Below, in pieces: positions 47,987 through 56,064 of a DNA stretch of 64,000 nucleotides. Both the position numbers and the translations under genes were made by a program. This stretch comes from Paracnuella aquatica. Lineage in GTDB: Bacteria; Bacteroidota; Bacteroidia; Chitinophagales; Chitinophagaceae. The notes beneath the pieces were generated by a model. It searched no databases, was not told the origin of the DNA, and worked only from the letters and a program-made list of their open reading frames with translations. The stretch lies in assembly GCF_003332885.2 (NCBI RefSeq), contig NZ_QOWJ01000010.1:92890-156889 (forward strand), read 5' to 3'. Within the stretch, counting starts at the first letter, position 1. Each line of letters starts with the position of its first letter.

Positions 47987-49339
47987 ATGGCAAGAAAAGT
48001 TTTATTGGATAAAGCCCACATCGAAGGTATCCGGTACTACGATACCTGGCGCAAAAACGGAGGCTATGCTGCCGTTGAAAAGGCGTTTAAAATGGCGCCT
48101 GCCGATGTGGTGGAAGAGGTTAAAAAAAGCGGTTTGCGTGGCCGTGGCGGTGCCGGTTTTCCTACCGGTATGAAATGGAGCTTTCTGGCCAAACCCGAAG
48201 GCGTGCCGCGCTACCTGGTGTGCAACGCCGACGAATCGGAGCCGGGCACTTTTAAAGACCGCTACCTGATGGAGTTTCTGCCGCACCTGCTCATCGAGGG
48301 CCTGATCATTTCCTCTTTTGCGCTGGGCTCCAACCGCACCTATATCTACATCCGCGGCGAGTATGCCTGGATCGTTGATATTTTGGAACAAGCCATTGCC
48401 GAAGCCAACAACGCAGGCTTTTTAGGTAAAAATATTTTGGGCTCGGGCTTCGACTGCCAGATTTATGTGCAGCGCGGCGCCGGTGCTTATATATGCGGCG
48501 AAGAAACTGCCCTAATCGAATCGCTGGAAGGCAAAAGGGGTAACCCACGCATCAAACCGCCGTTCCCGGCCATCAAAGGTTTGTGGGATTGCCCAACAGT
48601 GGTAAACAACGTGGAAACGCTGGCGGCTGTAGTGCCCATCATCAATATGGGTGGCGAGGAGTATGCAAAAATTGGTGTGGGTAAATCAACCGGCACCAAG
48701 CTGATCTCGGCCTGCGGCAATATCAACAAGCCGGGTGTGTACGAAATAGACATGACGCAGTCGGTTGAAGAATTTATTTTCAGCGACGAATATTGCGGCG
48801 GCATCGCCAATGGCAAACGCCTGAAAGCCTGTATCCCCGGTGGTTCGTCGGTGCCCATTTTGCCGGCCAACCTGCTGTTGAAAACAGCCAAGGGCGAACA
48901 GCGCCTGATGACTTACGAAAGCCTGGCTGATGGCGGCTTTGCTACGGGCTCTATGATGGGTTCGGGTGGTTTTATTGTGCTGGACGAAGACCAGTGCGTG
49001 GTGCGCCACACCCTTTCGCTGGCTCGGTTCTACCGCCACGAAAGCTGCGGTCAGTGCAGTCCGTGCCGCGAAGGCACCGGCTGGATGGAAAAAGTGCTGA
49101 CCAAACTGGAATACGGCAAAGGTGCCCTCAGCGATATCGACCTGCTGTGGGATATTCAGCGCAAAATTGAAGGCAACACCATTTGCCCGCTGGGCGATGC
49201 GGCAGCCTGGCCCGTTGCGGCTGCTATCCGTCATTTCCGCGATGAATTTGAATGGCACGTGAACAACCCCGAAGAAGCACAGAAACGCAACTTCGGTCTG
49301 GCTCATTATGCCGATCCGTTGGAAGTGGCAGTAGGGTAA
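47987..49339 (+). CDS. nuoF: NADH-quinone oxidoreductase subunit F
   Basis: 51-kDa subunit that binds NADH and FMN; 450 aa. The NADH/FMN site is GLRGRGGAGFPTGMKW (near residues 45-60) with NADESEPGTFKDR and GAGAYICGEETALIESLEG. The N3 [4Fe-4S] ligands are in ESCGQCSPCREGTGW plus a later Cys in NTICPLGDAA. It is followed by an inserted GxxExxY gene before nuoG. Confidence 0.98.
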   Translation: MARKVLLDKAHIEGIRYYDTWRKNGGYAAVEKAFKMAPADVVEEVKKSGLRGRGGAGFPTGMKWSFLAKPEGVPRYLVCNADESEPGTFKDRYLMEFLPHLLIEGLIISSFALGSNRTYIYIRGEYAWIVDILEQAIAEANNAGFLGKNILGSGFDCQIYVQRGAGAYICGEETALIESLEGKRGNPRIKPPFPAIKGLWDCPTVVNNVETLAAVVPIINMGGEEYAKIGVGKSTGTKLISACGNINKPGVYEIDMTQSVEEFIFSDEYCGGIANGKRLKACIPGGSSVPILPANLLLKTAKGEQRLMTYESLADGGFATGSMMGSGGFIVLDEDQCVVRHTLSLARFYRHESCGQCSPCREGTGWMEKVLTKLEYGKGALSDIDLLWDIQRKIEGNTICPLGDAAAWPVAAAIRHFRDEFEWHVNNPEEAQKRNFGLAHYADPLEVAVG

Positions 49340-49340
49340 G

Positions 49341-49382
49341 GTTTTCACGCAAAGGCGCGGCGAAAGCAAAGGAACTTAAGGC
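49341..49382. repeat. Left flank of the GxxExxY element, CACGCAAAGGCGC word
   Basis: TTTTCACGCAAAGGCGCGGC followed by GAAAGCAAAGGAAC lies directly after the nuoF stop and before the GxxExxY gene. It is the imperfect reverse complement of the sequence at 49767-49810. Confidence 0.7.
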
Positions 49383-49385
49383 ATC

Positions 49386-49766
49386 ATGATAAGAGAAAAT
49401 GAATTATCTAAGCTGGATGTTGATCTTTGTTTTCGGTTGCACAAGCAATATGGGCCGGGGTTGTTTGAAAGTGTGTATGAAGAACTGTTTTGTTACGAAT
49501 GGAGCAAGCTTGGCATTCCGTATGAGCGGCAAAAAAGAATTCCGTTGATTCATGAGGCGGTGAAACTGGATGCTGGATTTAGGGCCGACGTGATCATTGA
49601 AAATAAGCTACTGATCGAACTAAAATCAGTAGAAGCTTTAGCAGATGTGCATTATAAACAAGTGCTCACTTACCTTAAACTTACCGGTATCAAGCTGGGG
49701 TTACTGGTCAATTTTAATGTGGCGCTTGTAAAAGATGGCATCCATCGCGTTGTAAACAACTTATAA
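49386..49766 (+). CDS. GxxExxY-family protein (PD-(D/E)xK nuclease fold)
   Basis: A 126-aa protein with the family-naming motif G25-x2-E28-x2-Y31 (QYGPGLFESVYEEL). A nuclease-like core has D68 (FRADVIIENK), E78 and K80 (LLIELKSVEAL), the PD-(D/E)xK arrangement, with E47 possibly fourth. It fits the family of small, widely scattered proteins of unknown role in Bacteroidota and other phyla. It is inserted between nuoF and nuoG on the coding strand, leaving both intact, and is bounded by inverted CAAAGGCGCAAAG-type arms. That layout suggests a mobile or self-spreading element; catalytic activity is not proven. It is not a complex I subunit. Confidence 0.9.
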   Translation: MIRENELSKLDVDLCFRLHKQYGPGLFESVYEELFCYEWSKLGIPYERQKRIPLIHEAVKLDAGFRADVIIENKLLIELKSVEALADVHYKQVLTYLKLTGIKLGLLVNFNVALVKDGIHRVVNNL

Positions 49767-49810
49767 AACTTTGCGCCTTTGCGGTTCTTTGCCGCTTTGC
49801 GTGAAACTTT
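49767..49810. repeat. Right flank of the GxxExxY element
   Basis: ACTTTGCGCCTTTGCGGTTC then TTTGCCGCTTTGCGTGAAAC starts at the stop codon of the GxxExxY gene and ends 6 bases before the nuoG ATG. It pairs imperfectly with 49341-49382. Confidence 0.7.
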
Positions 49811-49815
49811 CTTTT

Positions 49816-50985
49816 ATGGCTGAAGAAAAGAAACTCTTTAAAGTAACGATCGACAATATCTCGGTAGATGTAGAACCGGGAACAACCATATTGATGGCTG
49901 CCCGTAAAATAGGCGGCGATGTGGTGCCCCCCGCTATGTGCTTCTACAGCAAGCTGCAGGGCAGCGGCGGTAAATGCCGTACCTGCCTGGTGCGGGTTGC
50001 GGCCGGCTCCACTGCCGACCCCCGACCCATGCCTAAGCTGGTGGCATCCTGCCGCACGGCGGTAATGGACGGCATGGTGGTGGAAAACATCACCAACCCC
50101 GCGGTGCTCGAAGCCCGCAAGGGTGTGGTGGAGTTTCTGCTGCTCAACCACCCGCTCGATTGCCCCGTTTGCGACCAGGCCGGCGAATGCGACCTGCAGG
50201 ACCTGAGCTATGGCCACGGTGATGCCGGCACCCGCTACGAGTTCAAGCGCCGCACATTTGAGCGCATTGATATCGGCCCTTACATCCAGCTGCACATGAC
50301 GCGTTGCATTCTTTGCTACCGCTGCGTGTACACCGCCGACCAGGTGGCCGGGCAACGCGAACACGGTGTGCTCGACCGCGGCGACCATGCGCAGATCGCT
50401 ACGTACATTCAAAAATCGCTGGAAAGCCCCATGATCGGCAACGTGATCGACGTTTGCCCCGTGGGCGCCCTTACCGATAGAACTTTCCGGTTCAAAAACC
50501 GCGTTTGGTTTACCAAACCTGTTGATGCGCACCGCGATTGCCCGCATTGCAAAGGCAAAACAAGATTGTGGATGCGTGGCGACCATGTGCTGCGTGTAAC
50601 GGCCCGCAAGGACCAGTGGGGCGAAGTGGAAGAATGGATCTGCAACGAGTGCCGTTTTGAAAAGAAAAAAGTATCGGATTGGGTGATTGAAGGGCCTACA
50701 CAAGTAGACCGTCACTCGGTGATCAACGCCGGGCATTACACCAACGCGGTAAAACCAAACGAGTTTTTTACCAAAGTACTGGACGGCCGCAAGCCCAAGC
50801 TGCTGCTCGACATTCATACGGTAAGTGATGTAAATAAAGTGGACCTGAACCTGCTGCCCGGACCCGCAACCGGGGCCACATTCAACGGCAACCCGCAGGC
50901 CACAGGCAACAACACAACGGATGTAAAAAAGGGCGCCGGTAAAAACCTGGCAGGCACCGACAGTACCAACCCTAATACGCCGTAA
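49816..50985 (+). CDS. nuoG: NADH-quinone oxidoreductase subunit G, short form
   Basis: Fe-S subunit of complex I; 389 aa from ATG 49816 (MAEEKKLFKVT), lacking the long molybdopterin-oxidoreductase-like C-terminus of other NuoG proteins. N1b ligands: C42, C54, C57, C79. N5: H112, C116, C119, C125 (HPLDCPVCDQAGEC). A further set, MTRCILCYRC and DVCPVGALT, is the N4 ferredoxin-like cluster. An extra CPHC and CNEC pair sits near residues 255 and 280. The C-terminal 60 residues are Gly/Asn/Thr-rich. Short NuoG is normal in Bacteroidota. The frame open upstream passes through the repeat and is not used. Confidence 0.95.
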   Translation: MAEEKKLFKVTIDNISVDVEPGTTILMAARKIGGDVVPPAMCFYSKLQGSGGKCRTCLVRVAAGSTADPRPMPKLVASCRTAVMDGMVVENITNPAVLEARKGVVEFLLLNHPLDCPVCDQAGECDLQDLSYGHGDAGTRYEFKRRTFERIDIGPYIQLHMTRCILCYRCVYTADQVAGQREHGVLDRGDHAQIATYIQKSLESPMIGNVIDVCPVGALTDRTFRFKNRVWFTKPVDAHRDCPHCKGKTRLWMRGDHVLRVTARKDQWGEVEEWICNECRFEKKKVSDWVIEGPTQVDRHSVINAGHYTNAVKPNEFFTKVLDGRKPKLLLDIHTVSDVNKVDLNLLPGPATGATFNGNPQATGNNTTDVKKGAGKNLAGTDSTNPNTP

Positions 50986-50986
50986 C

Positions 50987-51196
50987 ATGACCAGGCTGCC
51001 GGCACTGATCATAACTGCTGTTTTCGTAGGATTTCTGGCATTTGCCTTTTCCTACTGGATCATGCAAATGGAGTACAGCCTGGCACTGATAACTGGTGTG
51101 GCGGCAGGAGCGGCAGGGCTGGCTGTTGAATTACTAAAGCCCTTGTTACAAAAGAAAAAAGACGCTGCCGATAGGGGGCAGGATCGCAAAAGTTGA
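50987..51196 (+). CDS. Small membrane protein in the nuo operon
   Basis: A 69-aa protein with two predicted helices (about 5-26 and 30-53) and a basic, polar tail (QKKKDAADRGQDRKS). The ATG comes 1 base after the nuoG stop codon, so the genes are tightly coupled. No known complex I accessory family was recognised. It may be a Bacteroidota-specific assembly or membrane-arm factor, judged only by position between nuoG and nuoH. Confidence 0.65.
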   Translation: MTRLPALIITAVFVGFLAFAFSYWIMQMEYSLALITGVAAGAAGLAVELLKPLLQKKKDAADRGQDRKS

Positions 51197-51242
51197 ACAT
51201 AAAATGCCAAAAGCAAAGACTGGCGGCTAACAGCTAATAGCT

Positions 51243-52289
51243 ATGTATTTATTACAAATCGACGGGTGGTTCATTCTGGAAAAATTCATCCTCATTGCCG
51301 CAATTGTAACCACGGCATTGGTGGTGGCCATGTACAGCACATACGCAGAGCGTAAGATCGCGGCCTTTTTGCAAGACCGCCGCGGCCCCAGCCGTGCGGG
51401 TCCCTTTGGTATTTTGCAACCCCTGGCCGATGGCGTAAAGCTGTTCATGAAGGAAGAAGTAATTCCCCTGGTGTCTAACAAATTCCTGTTTGTACTGGGC
51501 CCCATGCTGGCCATGATTGTGGCCATGATGACCTCCGCGGTTATTCCGTGGGGTAGCACCATCGATATAGCCGGCCGGCAGGTGCCGCTGCAAATAGCCG
51601 ATGTAAATATCGGCGTGCTGTACATTTTTGGCGTAGTGAGCCTGGGTGTGTACGGCATCATGATTGGTGGCTGGGCATCCAACAACAAGTTTTCCCTCAT
51701 CGCCGCCATCCGCGGCGCTTCGCAAATGATCTCCTACGAGCTGGCCATGGGCCTGGCACTTATTGCCGTGTTGATGGTAACCGGCACTTTGCGCATGAGC
51801 GGCATTGTGAGCCACCAGATCGAAAACGGTTGGAACATCATTTACCAGCCACTGGGCTTTCTTATCTTTTTCATTTGCGCCCTGGCCGAGTGTAACCGCA
51901 CCCCATTCGACCTGCCCGAAGCAGAGAACGAACTGAACTTTGGTTACCACCAGGAGTACTCTTCCATGAAACTGGGCTTTTACCTTTTTGCCGAATACAT
52001 CAACATGTTTATTTCGTCGGTACTGATGGCCACGCTGTTTTTTGGCGGCTACGATATACCGTTTGTAAACGAAGCAGCTTGGGGCGATGCCTGGTGGGTA
52101 GGCCTTGTAGGCTTTGCCACGCTGATGTTGAAAGCGTTCTTTTTCATCTTCCTGTTCATGTGGATCCGCTGGACCGTTCCGCGTTTCCGCTACGACCAGC
52201 TGATGAACCTGGGCTGGAAAAAGCTGATGCCGCTGGCCCTGGTAAATATGCTGATCACTGCCGTGGTAGTACTGTTGCTGCAGAAATAG
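51243..52289 (+). CDS. nuoH: NADH-quinone oxidoreductase subunit H
   Basis: Membrane subunit linking the peripheral arm and the proton pumps; 348 aa with about eight helices. Diagnostic segments: YAERKIAAFLQDRRGPSRAG (residues 34-53), GPFGILQPLADGVKLFMKEE, CALAECNRTPFDLPEAENEL and FMWIRWTVPRFRYDQLM. Gene order nuoG-(small)-nuoH-nuoI is otherwise canonical. Confidence 0.98.
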   Translation: MYLLQIDGWFILEKFILIAAIVTTALVVAMYSTYAERKIAAFLQDRRGPSRAGPFGILQPLADGVKLFMKEEVIPLVSNKFLFVLGPMLAMIVAMMTSAVIPWGSTIDIAGRQVPLQIADVNIGVLYIFGVVSLGVYGIMIGGWASNNKFSLIAAIRGASQMISYELAMGLALIAVLMVTGTLRMSGIVSHQIENGWNIIYQPLGFLIFFICALAECNRTPFDLPEAENELNFGYHQEYSSMKLGFYLFAEYINMFISSVLMATLFFGGYDIPFVNEAAWGDAWWVGLVGFATLMLKAFFFIFLFMWIRWTVPRFRYDQLMNLGWKKLMPLALVNMLITAVVVLLLQK

Positions 52290-52400
52290 AAAGAGGAGTA
52301 TCTGCCCGAATAACTTGGGGCGATACCGTATTGCGGATAATTTTGCCGAAACCTAAATAAAACCAACAGCTAACAGGCAACCCTTAAAAGCTGTATAGAT

Positions 52401-52946
52401 ATGACATCATTAACGAATAGAAAAACACAGGTAGAACGCAAGCCAATGACGGCGATGGAGAAACTGTATCTCCCCGCCATCATCAAAGGCATGGGCATCA
52501 CGTTCAGCCACATGTTCAAGAAAAACCCCACCATCAACTACCCCGAGCAGGTGCGTCCGTTCTCGTCGGTGTTTCGTGGGCTGCATATTTTAAACCGCGA
52601 TGAAGAAGGCCGCGAACGCTGCACTGCCTGTGGCCTGTGCGCTGTGGCCTGCCCCGCCGAAGCCATTACCATGGAGGCTGCCGAACGCCAGACCGGCGAG
52701 GAGCACCTGTACCGCGAGGAAAAATATGCGGCGAAATATGAAGTGAACATGCTGCGCTGCATTTTCTGCGGCTTGTGCGAGGAAGCCTGTCCCAAAGATG
52801 CCGTGTACCTGTCGCAAACATTTGCCCCAGCGAACTTCGGCCGCCAGGGTTTTATCTATAAAAAAGAAGACCTGCTGATCCCCAACCCGGTAACCGATCC
52901 GGAAGGATTTGCAAAGGCAAAAGGCAGCATTCCGCAAGCGAAATAA
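52401..52946 (+). CDS. nuoI: NADH-quinone oxidoreductase subunit I
   Basis: 8Fe ferredoxin-like subunit carrying N6a and N6b; 181 aa. Ligands: C74, C77, C80, C84 (RCTACGLCAVACP) and C120, C123, C126, C130 (RCIFCGLCEEACP). The start MTSLTNRKTQ is kept; an internal Met at residue 16 is also possible. A palindromic repeat follows before nuoJ. Confidence 0.97.
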   Translation: MTSLTNRKTQVERKPMTAMEKLYLPAIIKGMGITFSHMFKKNPTINYPEQVRPFSSVFRGLHILNRDEEGRERCTACGLCAVACPAEAITMEAAERQTGEEHLYREEKYAAKYEVNMLRCIFCGLCEEACPKDAVYLSQTFAPANFGRQGFIYKKEDLLIPNPVTDPEGFAKAKGSIPQAK

Positions 52947-53038
52947 ATAAAAAGTAAAAAGGCAAAATTCAAAACGGGAAAAGACCCACAATAGGCTGAG
53001 CCCTTTTTTGACTTTTTACTTTTGAATTTTGACTTACA
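52947..53038. repeat. Intergenic palindrome, AAGTAAAAAGGCAAAATTCA word
   Basis: Left arm AAAAGTAAAAAGGCAAAATT (from 52950). Right arm CTTTTTACTTTTGAATTTTG (about 53010-53030) is its imperfect complement. Same word class as 47215-47310 in the nuoD-nuoE spacer. Confidence 0.65.
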
Positions 53039-53044
53039 TACATC

Positions 53045-53602
53045 ATGAGCATTACAGAAATACTCTTCTACATTCTTTCGGTGGTAGCCATAGGCAGTGC
53101 GCTGCTGGTTATTACCAGCAAGCACCCGGTGTACAGCGTGCTGTGGCTGATCGTAACCTTTTTCTCAATCTCAGGCCACTACCTGTTGCTCAATGCGCAG
53201 TTTTTGGCGGTGGTAAACATTATTGTGTATGCCGGCGCCATCATGGTGTTGTTCCTGTACGTGCTGATGTTGATGGACCTGCGTAAAGAATCGGAGCCTG
53301 CCAAGAACAAATGGCTGAAACTGGCCGGTGCCGTAGCTGGCGGCTCGCTGTTGCTGGTGCTGGTAGCAGGCCTGCGCACTGCCGATCAGCGCATGGCGCA
53401 ACTCAACGAAGGAAACATTGGCCTTATTGAAAACCTGGGCCGGGCGCTGTTTACCGATTACGTAGTGCCTTTCGAAATTGCATCGATCTTGTTTTTGAGT
53501 GCCATGGTTGGCGCGGTGATCATCGGTAAAAGCGAAAAGAGCAAAAAGCAAGCGGTACCTATTGCACAGCAACAACCCGAGCCAGAAGCGGCTTCGGTGT
53601 AA
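53045..53602 (+). CDS. nuoJ: NADH-quinone oxidoreductase subunit J
   Basis: Membrane subunit of the complex I arm; 185 aa with five predicted helices in residues 1-165. The conserved segment LNAQFLAVVNIIVYAGAIMV and the following LFLYVLMLMDL identify it. The hydrophilic C-terminus (Lys/Gln/Glu-rich, 160-185) is variable. Confidence 0.96.
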   Translation: MSITEILFYILSVVAIGSALLVITSKHPVYSVLWLIVTFFSISGHYLLLNAQFLAVVNIIVYAGAIMVLFLYVLMLMDLRKESEPAKNKWLKLAGAVAGGSLLLVLVAGLRTADQRMAQLNEGNIGLIENLGRALFTDYVVPFEIASILFLSAMVGAVIIGKSEKSKKQAVPIAQQQPEPEAASV

Positions 53603-53690
53603 GCTGGCCGCATCGCTCCGGTGATGCGCCTGTTGCGACGCTCCGTTCCTCGTTCCGATCGCTTATCAACACATTTAAAATAGCAAGGCA

Positions 53691-54020
53691 ATGCCTATCA
53701 ATTACTATATCTTTCTTTCACTGGCGCTGTTTACCATCGGCATCATTGGCGTGCTTACCCGCCGCAACGTGATCATTGTTTTTATGTGCATCGAGCTGAT
53801 GCTGAATGCCGTAAACCTGCTGCTGGTGGCTTTTTCCAAAATGCACCACCTGGCCGCCGGCGCAGCCAACAGCACTGCGGGCATCGAAGGGCAATTGTTT
53901 GTATTCTTCATTATGGTGGTGGCGGCAGCCGAAGTAAGTGTGGGCCTGGCCATTATTGTGATGCTGTACCGCAATACGCGGTCCGTTGATATCAACTTTT
54001 TGAACAGACTGAAACATTAA
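53691..54020 (+). CDS. nuoK: NADH-quinone oxidoreductase subunit K
   Basis: Small MrpC-like membrane subunit; 109 aa with three helices. Acidic TM residues are in [19 protein letters not shown] and [19 protein letters not shown], both needed for proton pumping in homologues. The 88-base spacer upstream has no complete repeat. Confidence 0.97.
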   Translation: MPINYYIFLSLALFTIGIIGVLTRRNVIIVFMCIELMLNAVNLLLVAFSKMHHLAAGAANSTAGIEGQLFVFFIMVVAAAEVSVGLAIIVMLYRNTRSVDINFLNRLKH

Positions 54021-54021
54021 T

Positions 54022-54081
54022 AGCCGCAAGCAACGAGCCGCAAGCCTCAAGAACTTGCAGCTTGCAGCTTGCAACTTGTAG
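54022..54081. repeat. Intergenic palindrome, CAAGCTTGCAGCTTGCAA word
   Basis: Left arm GCCGCAAGCAACGAGCCGCA then AGCCTCAAG (54023-54051). Right arm AACTTGCAGCTTGCAGCTTG then CAACTTG (54052-54078). It fills the nuoK-nuoL spacer almost completely. Confidence 0.6.
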
Positions 54082-54090
54082 CGCATCTAT

Positions 54091-55971
54091 ATGAAGAACT
54101 TAATTGCACTGATTCCACTGCTGCCTTTTATCGGATTTCTGATCAATGGCCTGTTTCGTAAAAGCTTGCCCAAGGGCGTCGCCGGCTTTATTGGCAGCGG
54201 CACCGTGCTGGCTTCTTTTGTTATTTCCCTCACCATCTTTTTGCAAGGCACTTATTCCGCCACCCCGCTGCAATACTTCACCTTTATTTCGGCAGGCAGC
54301 CTGCAAATTCCGTTTGCTTTCCAGGTAGACCAACTCACTACGCTGTTCCTGCTCATCATCACCGGTGTGGGTTTTCTCATTCACGTGTATTCCACGGCAT
54401 ACATGCACGAGGAGCGGCAGGATCATTTTGCCCGCTATTTTGCCTACCTCAACCTCTTTGTGTTTTCGATGCTGCTGCTGGTAATGGGCGCCAACTTCGT
54501 AATCATGTTCATTGGTTGGGAAGGTGTGGGTTTGTGCTCGTACCTGCTCATTGGATACTGGTTTGAAAATGTAGATTATACAAAGGCCGCAAAGAAAGCT
54601 TTTGTCATGAACCGCATCGGCGACCTTGGCTTTCTGCTGGCCGTGTTCTGGATCATTGCCAAACTGGGCACCGTATCGTACAACGAAGTATTTACCGCTG
54701 CCAACCTGGCCAAGCTTACCGCCACCGATATCACCGGCATCACGCTGCTCCTGTTTTTAGGTGCTACCGGCAAAAGCGCACAGATCCCGCTGTACACTTG
54801 GCTGCCCGATGCGATGGCGGGTCCCACACCTGTATCAGCCCTCATCCATGCCGCTACGATGGTTACCGCCGGTATTTATATGATTGCTCGCAGCAATGCG
54901 CTGTTTTCTATGGCAGCAACCACCAATACCATCATTGCTATTATTGGTGCGGCCACTGCTTTACTGGCAGCAACCATTGCCCTGCGGCAAAACGACATTA
55001 AAAAAGTACTGGCCTATTCTACTGTAAGCCAGTTGGGTTACATGTTCCTGGCGCTGGGCACCGGTGCTTACGTGGCCGCTGTATTCCATGTAATGACGCA
55101 TGCCTTTTTCAAAGCCCTCCTGTTCCTTGGTTCCGGCTCCGTGATCCACGCAGTGAGCGGACAGCAGGACATCCGCTATATGGGCGGGCTGCGCAAAGCG
55201 TTGCCGGTAACTTACCTTACTTTTTTTATTGGCTGTTTGGCCATTGCCGGTATTCCGCCCTTGTCGGGTTTTTTCTCCAAAGACGCCATTTTGCTCAATG
55301 CCTTTGTGTACGATAAGTTCTTGTATGCCATTGGGCTGATCACTGCGGGGCTTACTGCATTTTATATGTTCCGCCTCTTGTTCATCACCTTCAATGGCAG
55401 TTTCCGCGGCACCGAAGAACAGCGCCATCACCTGCACGAAAGCCCCATTGCAATGACGCTTCCCTTGATCGTTCTGGCAATCCTGTCGGTTGTGGGCGGC
55501 TTTGTAGGCGTGCCCGAACTGTTTGTACAGGGTGGTGAAAAACTTACCGCGTTCCTGTCGCCGGTAATCAAGCCCGCCGACGGCCTGCATGTGGAACACA
55601 GCACCGAGTGGATCCTGATTGCACTTACCACCGGTATTGCCGTTGCAGCTATCCTTATTGCATTTTTCCGCTACCGCACTTATAAAGAAGAACAGCCTTC
55701 AGCCATCGGCCGCCTGTTTGAAAACAAATGGTACGTGGATGAACTGTACAACAGCGCCATTGTAAAGCCGCTGAATGCGCTGGGTGCTTTTGCCAACACT
55801 TTTATTGAGCGCAGCGGTATTGATGCGCTGGTAAATGGTGTAGGTAAACTGGTCAACTACGGCGGCCGACAGATGCGCTGGCTGCAAAGCGGACAGATTG
55901 GTTCGTACGTGCTGCTGATGGTGGTGAGCATGGTAGTGTTCTTTGTACTGCAGTTCTTTTTGAGAAAATAG
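54091..55971 (+). CDS. nuoL: NADH-quinone oxidoreductase subunit L
   Basis: Distal antiporter-like proton-pumping subunit; 626 aa with about fourteen or more helices plus the long lateral helix near the C-terminus. Conserved blocks: FIGWEGVGLCSYLLIGYWF with the key Glu, GKSAQIPLYTWLPDAMAGPT, SALIHAATMVTAGIY with functional Lys/His context, and IKKVLAYSTVSQLGYMFLAL. Confidence 0.98.
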   Translation: MKNLIALIPLLPFIGFLINGLFRKSLPKGVAGFIGSGTVLASFVISLTIFLQGTYSATPLQYFTFISAGSLQIPFAFQVDQLTTLFLLIITGVGFLIHVYSTAYMHEERQDHFARYFAYLNLFVFSMLLLVMGANFVIMFIGWEGVGLCSYLLIGYWFENVDYTKAAKKAFVMNRIGDLGFLLAVFWIIAKLGTVSYNEVFTAANLAKLTATDITGITLLLFLGATGKSAQIPLYTWLPDAMAGPTPVSALIHAATMVTAGIYMIARSNALFSMAATTNTIIAIIGAATALLAATIALRQNDIKKVLAYSTVSQLGYMFLALGTGAYVAAVFHVMTHAFFKALLFLGSGSVIHAVSGQQDIRYMGGLRKALPVTYLTFFIGCLAIAGIPPLSGFFSKDAILLNAFVYDKFLYAIGLITAGLTAFYMFRLLFITFNGSFRGTEEQRHHLHESPIAMTLPLIVLAILSVVGGFVGVPELFVQGGEKLTAFLSPVIKPADGLHVEHSTEWILIALTTGIAVAAILIAFFRYRTYKEEQPSAIGRLFENKWYVDELYNSAIVKPLNALGAFANTFIERSGIDALVNGVGKLVNYGGRQMRWLQSGQIGSYVLLMVVSMVVFFVLQFFLRK

Positions 55972-55973
55972 AT

Positions 55974-56037
55974 ACGTCAAACGTGAAACGTGAAGCGTGA
56001 ATTTTTTCACGATTGACGTTTCACGTTTCACGAAACA
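55974..56037. repeat. Intergenic palindrome, CGTGAAACGTGAA word
   Basis: Left arm GTCAAACGTGAAACGTGAAG (from 55977). Right arm TTGACGTTTCACGTTTCACG (56012-56031). A short loop with TTTTTT lies between. The arms complement each other almost fully. nuoL-nuoM spacer. Confidence 0.7.
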
Positions 56038-56064
56038 TACTAACGCTAATCGTATTTATAAGAA

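Noticed and set aside
49714-51012. 432-codon minus-strand frame opposite nuoG
   Set aside because: Shadow of nuoG, and it would also cross the repeat arm.
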